Assembly: GCA_018712465.1 (NCBI GenBank) | Contig: DVGY01000109.1 | Span: forward strand, 1 to 15,443 | Source of the DNA: Candidatus Egerieicola pullicola | GTDB lineage: Bacteria > Bacillota > Clostridia > Oscillospirales > Ruminococcaceae | Direction of reading: 5' to 3' | Length of the DNA stretch: 15,443 nt | Part shown: one piece after another, positions 6,116 through 13,468 of the stretch | How positions within the stretch are numbered: position 1 is the first letter of the stretch | Layout: every line of letters begins with the position of its first letter | Translations under genes and position numbers: made by a program | The notes under the pieces: generated by a model | The model's database searches: none | Seen by the model: the letters and a program-made list of their open reading frames with translations, nothing else | What the model was told of the DNA's origin: nothing

Positions 6116-7126
6116 TTACAGTTCGGCAAAGTACTTGATGGTACGAACCATCTGAGAGGTGTAGGAGTTTTCGTTGTCATACCAGGCAACAACTTCCACT
6201 TCATAGGTGTCGTCGTCGATCTTGGCAACCATGGTCTGAGTTGCGTCGAACAGAGAACCATAGGTGATGCCAACGATGTCAGAAGAAACCAGGGGCTCTT
6301 CGGTGTAACCGAAGGACTCAGAAGAAGCAGCCTTCATGGCAGCGTTAATGCTTTCCTTGGTGATGTCCTTGCCCTTCACCACAGCGATGAGGATAGTGGT
6401 AGAACCGGTGGGCACAGGAACACGCTGAGCGGAACCGATGAGTTTGCCGTTCAGTTCAGGAATAACCAGACCAATAGCCTTAGCAGCGCCGGTGGAGTTG
6501 GGAACGATGTTCACAGCAGCGGCACGAGCGCGGCGCAGGTCACCCTTTCTGTGGGGACCATCCAGAACCATCTGGTCGCCGGTGTAAGCGTGAATGGTGC
6601 TCATGATACCAGTCTGGATCGGATAAGCATCGTTCAGAGCCTTTGCCATGGGAGCCAGGCAGTTGGTGGTGCAGGAAGCAGCAGAAATGATGGTGTCTTC
6701 TTTGGTCAGGGTCTTTTCATTGACGCTGTAAACCACGGTAGGCAGGTCGTTGCCAGCAGGAGCGGAGATAACAACCTTCTTCGCGCCAGCATCAATGTGA
6801 GCCTGGCTCTTAGCCTTAGAGGTGTAGAAGCCGGTGCATTCCAGCACTACGTCTACATCCAGCTCTTTCCAGGGCAGGTTCTTAGCGTCTTTTTCGCTGT
6901 AGATCTTAATGGTCTTGCCAGCCACGGTGATGGAATCTTCACCAGCGGTGACCTGATCAGCCAGCTTATAACGGCCCTGTGCAGAGTCATACTTCAGCAG
7001 GTGAGCCAGCATTTTGGGATCGGTCAAATCGTTGATAGCAACAATTTCGTAGCCCTCGGCATCAAACATCTGACGGAAAGCCAGACGACCGATTCGACCA
7101 AAACCGTTAATCGCAACTTTAACCAT
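6116..7126 (-). CDS. gapA: Glyceraldehyde-3-phosphate dehydrogenase (NAD-dependent)
   Basis: The 336-residue protein is a complete glycolytic GAPDH. The N-terminus MVKVAINGFGRIGR is the Rossmann NAD-binding loop. ASCTTNCLAPM (150-160) holds catalytic C152, and H179 in STIHAYTGDQ is the base partner. The C-terminus WYDNENSYTSQMVRTI is standard. The INDLTD segment (31-36) with D33 after the second strand indicates NAD rather than NADP preference. It oxidises glyceraldehyde 3-phosphate to 1,3-bisphosphoglycerate in the cytosol. The start at 7126 is chosen over an in-frame upstream codon because GGAGGTTG sits just before it and homology begins at MVKVAING. It stands alone, with its own promoter and terminator, rather than in the gap-pgk-tpi cluster seen in many Firmicutes. 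Confidence 0.97.
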   Translation of the reverse strand: MVKVAINGFGRIGRLAFRQMFDAEGYEIVAINDLTDPKMLAHLLKYDSAQGRYKLADQVTAGEDSITVAGKTIKIYSEKDAKNLPWKELDVDVVLECTGFYTSKAKSQAHIDAGAKKVVISAPAGNDLPTVVYSVNEKTLTKEDTIISAASCTTNCLAPMAKALNDAYPIQTGIMSTIHAYTGDQMVLDGPHRKGDLRRARAAAVNIVPNSTGAAKAIGLVIPELNGKLIGSAQRVPVPTGSTTILIAVVKGKDITKESINAAMKAASSESFGYTEEPLVSSDIVGITYGSLFDATQTMVAKIDDDTYEVEVVAWYDNENSYTSQMVRTIKYFAEL

Positions 7127-7158
7127 GGGAATCAACCTCCAAAATTTTGTATACACAT

Positions 7159-7187
7159 ATTTTATACCAAAACTGCCAAAAACACAA
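7159..7187 (-). promoter_or_regulatory. gapA promoter
   Basis: On the minus strand TTGTGT (7187-7182) is 17 bp from TAAAAT (7164-7159). The overlapping TATAAA (7166-7161) is preceded by TGG and could be used as an extended -10. Either reading puts the start about 25 nt before the gene's ribosome site. Confidence 0.6.
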
Positions 7188-7289
7188 GAGGTTTTTTTGC
7201 CAATTTCGATATTGTTTTGAATTTCCACCAAAATCAGCCGTCTCAGTCAAAAACTCCCGGGTATCCCAAACTTTTCCGGAAGCTTTTAC

Positions 7290-7318
7290 TTTACAGTATG
7301 GAAAAAAACACATATAAT
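7290..7318 (+). promoter_or_regulatory. Promoter of the kinase-like gene
   Basis: TTTACA (7290-7295) and a perfect TATAAT (7313-7318) are 17 bp apart. It is divergent from the gapA promoter, with about 100 bp between the two -35 boxes, leaving room for shared regulation. Confidence 0.8.
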
Positions 7319-7398
7319 AAAGGCATCAAGGCCGCTGCCGCCCTGCGCTGCGTTTTCGCCCAAATCTCAGACACACGGAGAAAGGAACCGATCTTTTC

Positions 7399-8487
7399 AT
7401 GGACACCAAGGATCTCACCTCTACCCCCACTCCCTCCTGGTTTGAAACCGACCGGCAAGGAGTTCTGCGTTCCCTGCACTGGGAACAGCCGCCCCTTCCC
7501 CTAAAACCGGGACAGTCCATCGCCCCTTTATTTGAAGAAGCGCCCCATCAGCTTTCCAACCTGTTTTCCCAGCTTTCCACCCGGAATCAGGTATCTCTGG
7601 CCCTGCCCTGCCGAAGGAAACTGCTGCTGCTCCGCTGCAAAAAAACCGATTCCGATGCCCTGCGCTGGGAGGTGGAGTCTTCCGTCCAAGCAGATCCTTT
7701 CGTGGGCCGCAGTGAAGAAACCGCTCAGATCCGGGAGTGTCTCACCGCCATGGACAACTGCTTGAGCTATCTGTTGGAAAACTCCCTGGAAACCAGCTTT
7801 GAGCAGGACATGGCCAGCAACGCCTTAAACCGCTGCCAGCTTTTGATGAAGCATTGCTTAAATATGGAGCGGTACCATGAACTGATCCACGGAGAATACC
7901 AGCCCAAGCTGCAGCGAATGAATCTGCGCAGTTTTCTCAACTACCTTTCCCAAGAGTTGGCGCGGGATTCCCGATGCAGCCAGGTAAAGGCCTTTGCCTC
8001 CCGGGAAAACATCGTCATCCAAGGAGATCCTGCCGCTCTATTGGAAATCATCTTAAACATCCTCACCAACAGTTTAGAATTCTCCCCTGCCGACGCCCCG
8101 GTGAGTATCCGGTTGGAAAAACAGGATTCTTTCGCCGTGTTCCGTATCAGCGACGAGGGCAACGGCCTCCCCGGAGGGGATGTAACCCAAGCCCTCACCC
8201 CCTACTATTCCCGTAAGCCGGAAAACGGACAACGAGCCGGGCTGGGCTTAGGACTGACCAACGCGTATCTGCTTTGCCAGGCGTTAGGAGGCAATATCCT
8301 GATTTCCTCCAAAGAAAATCACGGCACAACGGTGCTGCTTCGCTTCCCCATCTGCGGAGAAACGGATGTAGGCGGCGAAGAAATGGGCAGCCGGGATTAT
8401 TACAGCGATCTACTGCAACGGGGACATTTCGGTCCCATTCAGGTTTTCCTCTCCGCCTTAGGGCCGGCAGGCAAAACCAAATCTTAA
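7399..8487 (+). CDS. Histidine-kinase-like ATP-binding protein without a clear acceptor His
   Basis: The 362-residue protein is soluble, with no membrane segment. Residues 1-90 look like a degenerate PAS-type sensor. Residues 105-165 form two helices in the place of the dimerisation/phospho-acceptor domain. Residues 205-317 are a full HATPase_c domain: N-box NILTNSLEF (N220, N224), G1 DEGNG (252-256), G2 GLGLGLTN (281-288) and G3 HGTT (308-311). The first helix (IRECLTAMDNCLSYLLENSL) has no histidine where the H-box should be; histidines appear only in the second helix (H152, H160). No response regulator is adjacent. It may phosphorylate at an unusual site, act as a pseudokinase or be an ATP-dependent regulator. 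The ribosome site AAGGA is rather far (12 nt) from ATG 7399. About 45 residues follow the ATPase domain and are unassigned. Confidence 0.75.
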   Translation: MDTKDLTSTPTPSWFETDRQGVLRSLHWEQPPLPLKPGQSIAPLFEEAPHQLSNLFSQLSTRNQVSLALPCRRKLLLLRCKKTDSDALRWEVESSVQADPFVGRSEETAQIRECLTAMDNCLSYLLENSLETSFEQDMASNALNRCQLLMKHCLNMERYHELIHGEYQPKLQRMNLRSFLNYLSQELARDSRCSQVKAFASRENIVIQGDPAALLEIILNILTNSLEFSPADAPVSIRLEKQDSFAVFRISDEGNGLPGGDVTQALTPYYSRKPENGQRAGLGLGLTNAYLLCQALGGNILISSKENHGTTVLLRFPICGETDVGGEEMGSRDYYSDLLQRGHFGPIQVFLSALGPAGKTKS

Positions 8488-8493
8488 TGAAAT

Positions 8494-8537
8494 ACGCCCT
8501 GAACCACCTATCCACGTGAGTTCAGGGCGTGTTTTTT
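8494..8537 (+). terminator. Terminator between convergent genes
   Basis: ACGCCCTGAAC (8494-8504) pairs perfectly with GTTCAGGGCGT (8520-8530) and is followed by GTTTTTTG. It terminates the kinase-like gene; on the minus strand it also follows the MoxR gene, though with a weaker T-run. Confidence 0.88.
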
Positions 8538-8541
8538 GTTC

Positions 8542-10059
8542 TTATTGGGATTGCTGCAACTGATTTACCTGATCCAAAAGCTGATTGCGGCGCTTTTCAA
8601 ACAGCAAGCTTTCGTTATACTGGTCAAACCGGACACAGCCAAACTGGGCAAGAAACCAACTGGAATAATATCCCCCCGCCAGCTGGGTGACAAACCACAC
8701 CAATTCCTGTCCCCGACCAAAGGCAGCTTCCAAAAAGTCGAAGGCAAAGTCCAACTGATCGGAAGTTTGCTGCACTGCATCTTTGCGCCGGTTCACCAGC
8801 TCCTCAAACCCCTGTTTCACCGTGGCAAATACCGATTCAGGCGAAGGTTCCGGCAGTGAAAGGAGAGCTTCTCGATCGGCTTCCAGTTGTTGAACCAGAA
8901 GGGCCTGGATCTGTTTTTCCACTTTATCCACACTTTGGGTCAGCATGGTCTCTGCTTTCTCCTGCTGGGCGCTCAGCAAGGCAGAAAACTGCTCCATGGG
9001 ATTGTTTTTGGGAAGGAACACCAGTTCCTTAAAGGGTTTCAGCAAGGCAAACAGCCGGTCCGCCGTTTGATCCAACCGATAGCATTGGGCAAAACACTGG
9101 GTCAGCCGGTCCCCCAGCAGGCCCACCAAAGCCAATTTTTCGTCAAAACCGGCAGCGGCACAGCGGCGGATGGTGGGTTCCTCCACCTTACCTTGCAAAA
9201 TGGCCGCCAGATCCACATCCCGGTTATACCGCTGCCAAAGGGCCAAAAAGGCGGCAAAGTCCTTGGCCACGGCAGGGTGTTGGAGATATTGCTCCACCGT
9301 GGGCTGCTCCGCCGTCAGGCCCAGGGCGTCATAACTGTAAAGCAGTTGGCTGAGATCCTCCCAGCCACGGGGAGTGACAAATTCCTTGCCCCCAGGAGTG
9401 GATTCCATCTGATAAAAGTTTTGAGGCTTGCTGTCCAGGTAAGCCAGAATGGCGCCATAGATGCCCCGGCGGGAAGCGTACTCCTTCCACACTCCCAGAT
9501 CCTCCCGAACGTCAATCCGTTTCACCCGGTCCAGGGTCACCACATCCAGCTCCCGCACCGATTTGTTGTACTCCGGGGGATTGCCTGCCGCCACAATGAT
9601 CCAGCCCTGAGGGAGGGTGTGAGTGCCGAAGGTTTTGCACTGCAAAAATTGCAGCATGGTAGGCGCCAAAGTTTCGGAGACGCAGTTGATTTCATCCAAA
9701 AACAGAATGCCCTGCTTTTTCCCGGTGCGTTCCATGGCTTGGTAAACGCTGCCGATGATCTCGCTCATGGTATATTCCGTAGCGGAATACTCCACTCCGC
9801 CGAACTTCCGCTGGACGATCATAGGCAGGCCCACGGCGCTTTGCCGGGTGTGGTGGGTGATGGTATAGCTCACCAAAGCCAGATCACATTCCGCCGCCAG
9901 TTGTTCCATGACGGCAGTTTTCCCAATGCCGGGAGGGCCCATCAGCAACACCGGACGCTGTTTCACAAAGTCGATCCTAGGCAAGCCCTGCTCATCGGTA
10001 GAAAGGTAGGCGCGGATGGTGTTTTTCAGTTCCGTTTTCGCCTGTTTAATATTCATCAT
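8542..10059 (-). CDS. MoxR-type AAA+ ATPase
   Basis: This 505-residue protein has Walker A GPPGIGKT (41-48), Walker B ILFLDEI (118-124), sensor-1 Asn in AAGNPPEYN (N160) and an arginine-finger candidate in LDRVKRIDV (R178), all in the MoxR arrangement. MoxR ATPases use ATP to remodel or activate targets, usually together with a VWA protein encoded beside them, as here. About 300 residues follow the ATPase core, longer than typical MoxR proteins. They are largely helical and Gln/Glu-rich, with a likely coiled coil around AQQEKAETMLTQSVDKVEKQIQALLVQQLE. The start is the ATGATG at 10059, overlapping the VWA stop by ATGA, with AGGGAG upstream. It is the last gene of the prmA operon and ends at a shared terminator. 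Confidence 0.88.
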   Translation of the reverse strand: MMNIKQAKTELKNTIRAYLSTDEQGLPRIDFVKQRPVLLMGPPGIGKTAVMEQLAAECDLALVSYTITHHTRQSAVGLPMIVQRKFGGVEYSATEYTMSEIIGSVYQAMERTGKKQGILFLDEINCVSETLAPTMLQFLQCKTFGTHTLPQGWIIVAAGNPPEYNKSVRELDVVTLDRVKRIDVREDLGVWKEYASRRGIYGAILAYLDSKPQNFYQMESTPGGKEFVTPRGWEDLSQLLYSYDALGLTAEQPTVEQYLQHPAVAKDFAAFLALWQRYNRDVDLAAILQGKVEEPTIRRCAAAGFDEKLALVGLLGDRLTQCFAQCYRLDQTADRLFALLKPFKELVFLPKNNPMEQFSALLSAQQEKAETMLTQSVDKVEKQIQALLVQQLEADREALLSLPEPSPESVFATVKQGFEELVNRRKDAVQQTSDQLDFAFDFLEAAFGRGQELVWFVTQLAGGYYSSWFLAQFGCVRFDQYNESLLFEKRRNQLLDQVNQLQQSQ

Positions 10060-11381
10060 GGAGTGGTTTCTCCCTTCTTGGAATCCAATAATTGTTCTTG
10101 CTCGATCATCAGCTTCATAGCCCAAGGGGGCACCTTGGGGTCCGGCTGTCCCGGCTGACGCAAAAACACAAAGGCGGTTTCGTAATCGGTGGGATGAACA
10201 GGAAAAGTGCCCTGTCCGTCGGTAAAGTAAATCAGCCCCTTCAACCGGGTCAGTTCCCCCTGCTGCCGAAGCTGTTCCACATAGGCAAACACCGGCCGAA
10301 AATCGGTGCCGCCCCCGCCTTTTAGGGTAAAGTGGGCCATATAGTCCTCCAACTGGGCGGCGCTGTGAATGGCCTGGTGCTGCTGGATAACTTCATCGCA
10401 CTGAAGGATATGGATATTCACCTGGTGGAAGTAGCTGTCCTCTTCCTTGAGGATGGCGTAGGTCTGTTCCAAAAATGCGTGGACCAATTCCCCGGAACAG
10501 GACAAGGAGGTGTCAATGGCAATGACCAGATCATGAACCCGCTTTACCTCTTTGGTTTCCGGGGGTTCAATCAAGGGGACATTGCCGTACAGCTCCATTC
10601 CCAAGGTATAGTAACCGTAATCAAAGCTGTCTGGGTCCAACTGCATCTGCTCTTGGAAAACGCAGAACCGCTTTAAAAATTCCCGGTAATCGTACCGCCG
10701 CCGGTGGGCCACCGAAAGCTGTTCTAACAAATCCCCGGACTGGTCTTTGGACTGTTCTTGCAATTGCTCCATCTGACTTTGAGTCTGCTGGCTGATCTGC
10801 TGCCACTGCTGGCGAAGCTGCTCCATGGCGGGAAGGTTTTGGTTGGGATCCGGCCAATAGCAATGGTCGTCTACAAAAAACTCCTGAACCAACTGTTGAT
10901 ACCGCTTTTCCTCCAACCCCAGTCCGGCAAACAGCCGGTAGATACCCTGCGGAGTAAGCACCGGCAGTTTTTGCCGAAAAAATTTGTAGGTTTCCTGTCT
11001 GAGCCAGCTTTGAGGGCGACGCAGGCAAGCCAGATGGATGGAGTCGATCATGCTTTCCACCGTAATGTCGCAGGCCAGATTCCAATAGCTTTCCTCCCGG
11101 TCCCGGCGGGAAAACAGATGGTCAAACAGGCAGTGAAGCAACAGGTGGACGTAGCCCCGCTGAAGGGGAATGGGAGTAGCCCGGTACTGCTTGAGCAAAT
11201 AATCCGGATTATAAAAGAGGGCTTTTCCATCGGTAGCCAAGGTAGGGATGGCGGCATTTTCCCGATAGAAAAACCGGCTCATGCCCAAATCAAACTGCCG
11301 CAGATGGAGACAGACCTGACTGCGGCAGTACAATAAAATTTCCTGGCAAACCTGTTCTTGAGACAGAGGGGCTTGGTTCAT
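10056..11381 (-). CDS. VWA domain protein with metallopeptidase-like N-terminus (DUF2201-like)
   Basis: The 441-residue protein has two parts. The N-terminal half carries HLLLHCLFDH (79-88), the H-x3-H-x4-H pattern of the zincin-like DUF2201 domain, but the catalytic Glu expected after the first His is Leu, so peptidase activity is unlikely. The C-terminal half is a von Willebrand A domain with a complete metal-ion-dependent adhesion site: DTSLS (290-294), T359 in GGGGTDF and D388 in YFTDGQ. A Gln-rich linker (about 185-212) separates them. Such proteins are the partners of MoxR ATPases. ATG 11381 is preceded by GGAGT and overlaps the previous stop by ATGA; a longer in-frame extension upstream lies inside the LRR gene and is not believed. 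It also overlaps the MoxR start by 4 bp. Confidence 0.85.
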   Translation of the reverse strand: MNQAPLSQEQVCQEILLYCRSQVCLHLRQFDLGMSRFFYRENAAIPTLATDGKALFYNPDYLLKQYRATPIPLQRGYVHLLLHCLFDHLFSRRDREESYWNLACDITVESMIDSIHLACLRRPQSWLRQETYKFFRQKLPVLTPQGIYRLFAGLGLEEKRYQQLVQEFFVDDHCYWPDPNQNLPAMEQLRQQWQQISQQTQSQMEQLQEQSKDQSGDLLEQLSVAHRRRYDYREFLKRFCVFQEQMQLDPDSFDYGYYTLGMELYGNVPLIEPPETKEVKRVHDLVIAIDTSLSCSGELVHAFLEQTYAILKEEDSYFHQVNIHILQCDEVIQQHQAIHSAAQLEDYMAHFTLKGGGGTDFRPVFAYVEQLRQQGELTRLKGLIYFTDGQGTFPVHPTDYETAFVFLRQPGQPDPKVPPWAMKLMIEQEQLLDSKKGETTP

Positions 11382-12331
11382 AGGTCGTACTCCTTTGCAA
11401 AACCAGGACGGTTCTGTTTCAGCCAATCCAACAACGCACTCACCGTTTCGGTATCCCCCTGCTGGGCGGCCAAGCTGCGGAGCTGTTCCACAGTATCCAA
11501 CGTAACCAGCCCCCACTGAACATACCAGCGGAAAAAGGGGATGTTTTGCTGCAACAGCCACTGGGTCATCTGGGATAGATGAGCTTTAGTCCAGCTTAAA
11601 TATTCCTCTTGATGCTTTTGCTGCAAAGCGTAGGGGACGCTCAACCGCCGCCACACCAAAGGCAGCAGCACTTCCATGGTTTCGTTGTTAGCGGCAGTGG
11701 AAAAGAGACTGTCGTACCGCTCAAAATCCAACCCCCGGAAGGAGAGACATTGGCGGTACTGATAACCGGTGCCGTTAAAGTCCAAGGAAAAGATCCGGGC
11801 GGGACAGTTTTCCTCCCACTCTTCGCTGTAGCCGGGGAAAATCAAGGGAACAGTCTGCTCCGGAAAATGAATTTCCACCTCACAAAAGCCGCTGACCTGA
11901 CTGAGCACCCCTTCCAAAGCGCCGGTGGTTCCATGGGGTGCATGGAGAATGATATAGCTCAAGCTGCGGCAGTTTTTAAAAGCGCCGTCACTGACATAGC
12001 TCAACTCATCGTAAAAGGAAAGCTCCTCCAAATGGGTGCAGCCGTAGCAGCAGTGGCTTCCCAGCTCCACCACCGGTTGGGGGAGAGCAAGGGCAACCAA
12101 GGTTCCGCCATACACCGGTCGATCCGGCCGACCGAAAAGATCCGGCTCCCCTGCCGTCGTCTGGTTTACTGGCTGAGCGGGCTCCACCCGCCGTGCAGAA
12201 AAACAGTAAGGGCCCAGATGAGTCAAAGGGTAACCGTCTACCCTGTCCGGCAGTTGAATGTGGTCGGTGGGAGCAGAAACGCCGGTGAGAACCGCCTGCT
12301 GTCCGGAAAGGATATATTCCAAAACCGCCAC
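11378..12331 (-). CDS. BspA-type leucine-rich-repeat protein
   Basis: The 317-residue protein shows LRR_5 (BspA/TpLRR) repeats in its first half: IQLPDRVDGYPLTHLGPYCFSA (25-46), then VVELGSHCCYGCTHLEELSF (87-106) and LSYVSDGAFKNCRSLSYIIL (110-129). A spacer of about 35 residues interrupts the first and second. The rest is helical, ending in SLAAQQGDTETVSALLDWLKQN, a tail common in cytoplasmic LRR_5 proteins of Clostridia. There is no signal peptide, so it should be cytosolic, unlike surface BspA. LRR folds bind proteins. Its place directly before the VWA and MoxR genes suggests it selects the target of that pair. The start is GTG at 12331, 3 bp after the prmA stop, with AAGGG inside the end of prmA. 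Confidence 0.72.
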   Translation of the reverse strand: MAVLEYILSGQQAVLTGVSAPTDHIQLPDRVDGYPLTHLGPYCFSARRVEPAQPVNQTTAGEPDLFGRPDRPVYGGTLVALALPQPVVELGSHCCYGCTHLEELSFYDELSYVSDGAFKNCRSLSYIILHAPHGTTGALEGVLSQVSGFCEVEIHFPEQTVPLIFPGYSEEWEENCPARIFSLDFNGTGYQYRQCLSFRGLDFERYDSLFSTAANNETMEVLLPLVWRRLSVPYALQQKHQEEYLSWTKAHLSQMTQWLLQQNIPFFRWYVQWGLVTLDTVEQLRSLAAQQGDTETVSALLDWLKQNRPGFAKEYDL

Positions 12332-12334
12332 GGC

Positions 12335-13288
12335 TTACCCTTCTTTCAACTTGCAGGCCATGGCGCACCAATCGTTTTCCTGGCGCTGTTCCACAATTTC
12401 CAAACCGGCATCCAGCAAGCCCTGAACCACCTGATCCTTCCGATCTTCAATGATGCCGCTGACCAGCAGCACTGTATCCGTGTTCATAAACTGAGTGACG
12501 CTGCCGCAGAGGCGCAAAATCACATCCGCCACAATATTGGCGCAGATCAGATCAAACTTGCCCTCCACCTTTTGGGTCAGGTCACCAGCGATCAGGGTGA
12601 GCTTGTCCTCCACCCCATTGAGAGCGGCGTTTTCCCCGGCGATCTTCACCGAAAGCTGGTCGATGTCCACCCCAGTGGCAGACTGGGCCCCCAGCAACAG
12701 AGCGGTAATGGCCAGAATCCCGCTGCCGGTGCCTACGTCCAACACGGTCTGGCCTGGTTTCAAATAATCCTCCAACAGCTGCATACACAGCCGGGTGGTT
12801 TCATGGGTTCCGGTGCCAAAGGCCATGCCGGGATCCAAAGTGACCTGCACATCGCCGGGGTTCAAATCAGCCGTCTCCCAGCAGGGGCAGATCACCAGCC
12901 GCTTGCCCACCCGCACCGGATGGTAATACTTTTTCCAGGCGGTGGACCAATCCTCTTCCCGGACGGTGTCCATTTTCAGTTCCAAACTGCCCAGATCCAA
13001 AGTTGGATTTTCTCCCGGCAGACGGGTCAGTCCCGCCCGGATGGCCCCCAACATTTCGGCGCCTTGCAAGTTTTCCGGCAGATAGAAGGTGACAGTGGTT
13101 TCCCCTTCCTTCAGCGAAAGGAGATCCTCTTCAATATAATCCCAGTGGACGGTGGTGTCCTCTAAAAATTCCTGAAAGTCTTCCGGGTCCTGGGTGACGA
13201 AGCCACGAACTCCGTGGCTGACCAAAAGGCCGCCTACAATTTCTTTTCCCTGATGGGTGGTGGTAATGGTAATCTGCTGCCATTCCAT
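12335..13288 (-). CDS. prmA: Ribosomal protein L11 methyltransferase
   Basis: The 317-residue protein is full length. It has the PrmA N-terminal substrate-binding domain (1-100), the linker with DWSTAWKKYYHPVRVG (113-128), the signature LDPGMAFGTGTHETT (151-165), SAM motif I VLDVGTGSG (182-190), the acidic VDID (207-210) and an ANIVADVI active-site element. PrmA trimethylates lysines and the N-terminus of ribosomal protein L11 in the cytosol. The ATG at 13288 is preceded by GGGGGA. It leads a four-gene operon with the LRR, VWA and MoxR genes, an association I do not know from the housekeeping role. Its promoter diverges from that of glyS. Confidence 0.95.
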   Translation of the reverse strand: MEWQQITITTTHQGKEIVGGLLVSHGVRGFVTQDPEDFQEFLEDTTVHWDYIEEDLLSLKEGETTVTFYLPENLQGAEMLGAIRAGLTRLPGENPTLDLGSLELKMDTVREEDWSTAWKKYYHPVRVGKRLVICPCWETADLNPGDVQVTLDPGMAFGTGTHETTRLCMQLLEDYLKPGQTVLDVGTGSGILAITALLLGAQSATGVDIDQLSVKIAGENAALNGVEDKLTLIAGDLTQKVEGKFDLICANIVADVILRLCGSVTQFMNTDTVLLVSGIIEDRKDQVVQGLLDAGLEIVEQRQENDWCAMACKLKEG

Positions 13289-13323
13289 TTGCAGTTCCCC
13301 CTTAAACTATGTCTTCAGCTCTG

Positions 13324-13332
13324 ATTATAACA
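13324..13332 (-). promoter_or_regulatory. Extended -10 promoter of the prmA operon
   Basis: On the minus strand TGTTATAAT (13332-13324) is a perfect extended -10. The -35 position (around 13347-13352, TGGATT) is poor. The leader would be about 30 nt. Confidence 0.6.
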
Positions 13333-13362
13333 AAGATAGGTGCAAAAATCCACCATCTTTTC

Positions 13363-13391
13363 TTGACGGGAAACGCCGGATGGGGTACAAT
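13363..13391 (+). promoter_or_regulatory. glyS promoter
   Basis: TTGACG (13363-13368) and TACAAT (13386-13391) are 17 bp apart. Transcription should start near 13398, leaving a leader of about 70 nt, too short for a T-box. It lies about 30 bp from the divergent prmA -10 box. Confidence 0.8.
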
Positions 13392-13468
13392 ACCAATATC
13401 CGTATGGAAAATCCGGCACAGAACGCCAAAGCGGTGCAGCCGGCATCGCTGGAAAGGGAGTACTGTCA

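Noticed and set aside
7127..7231. 35-residue N-terminal extension of GAPDH
   Set aside because: It would cover the gapA promoter and ribosome site; family homology starts at MVKVAINGFG (7126).
8887..10158. 423-codon plus-strand frame opposite the MoxR gene
   Set aside because: It lies antisense to a gene with clear Walker motifs and shows no family features; a shadow of GC-rich codon use.
11382..11561. 60-residue N-terminal extension of the VWA protein
   Set aside because: It lies entirely inside the LRR gene, while the ATG at 11381 has a good ribosome site and an ATGA overlap.
11609..13165. 518-codon plus-strand frame opposite the LRR and prmA genes
   Set aside because: It is antisense to two confident genes, with a His/Gln-rich chance composition and no ribosome site.
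13392..13468. Possible T-box riboswitch before glyS
   Set aside because: The leader is only about 70 nt, there is no T-box core sequence and no specifier or antiterminator stems.
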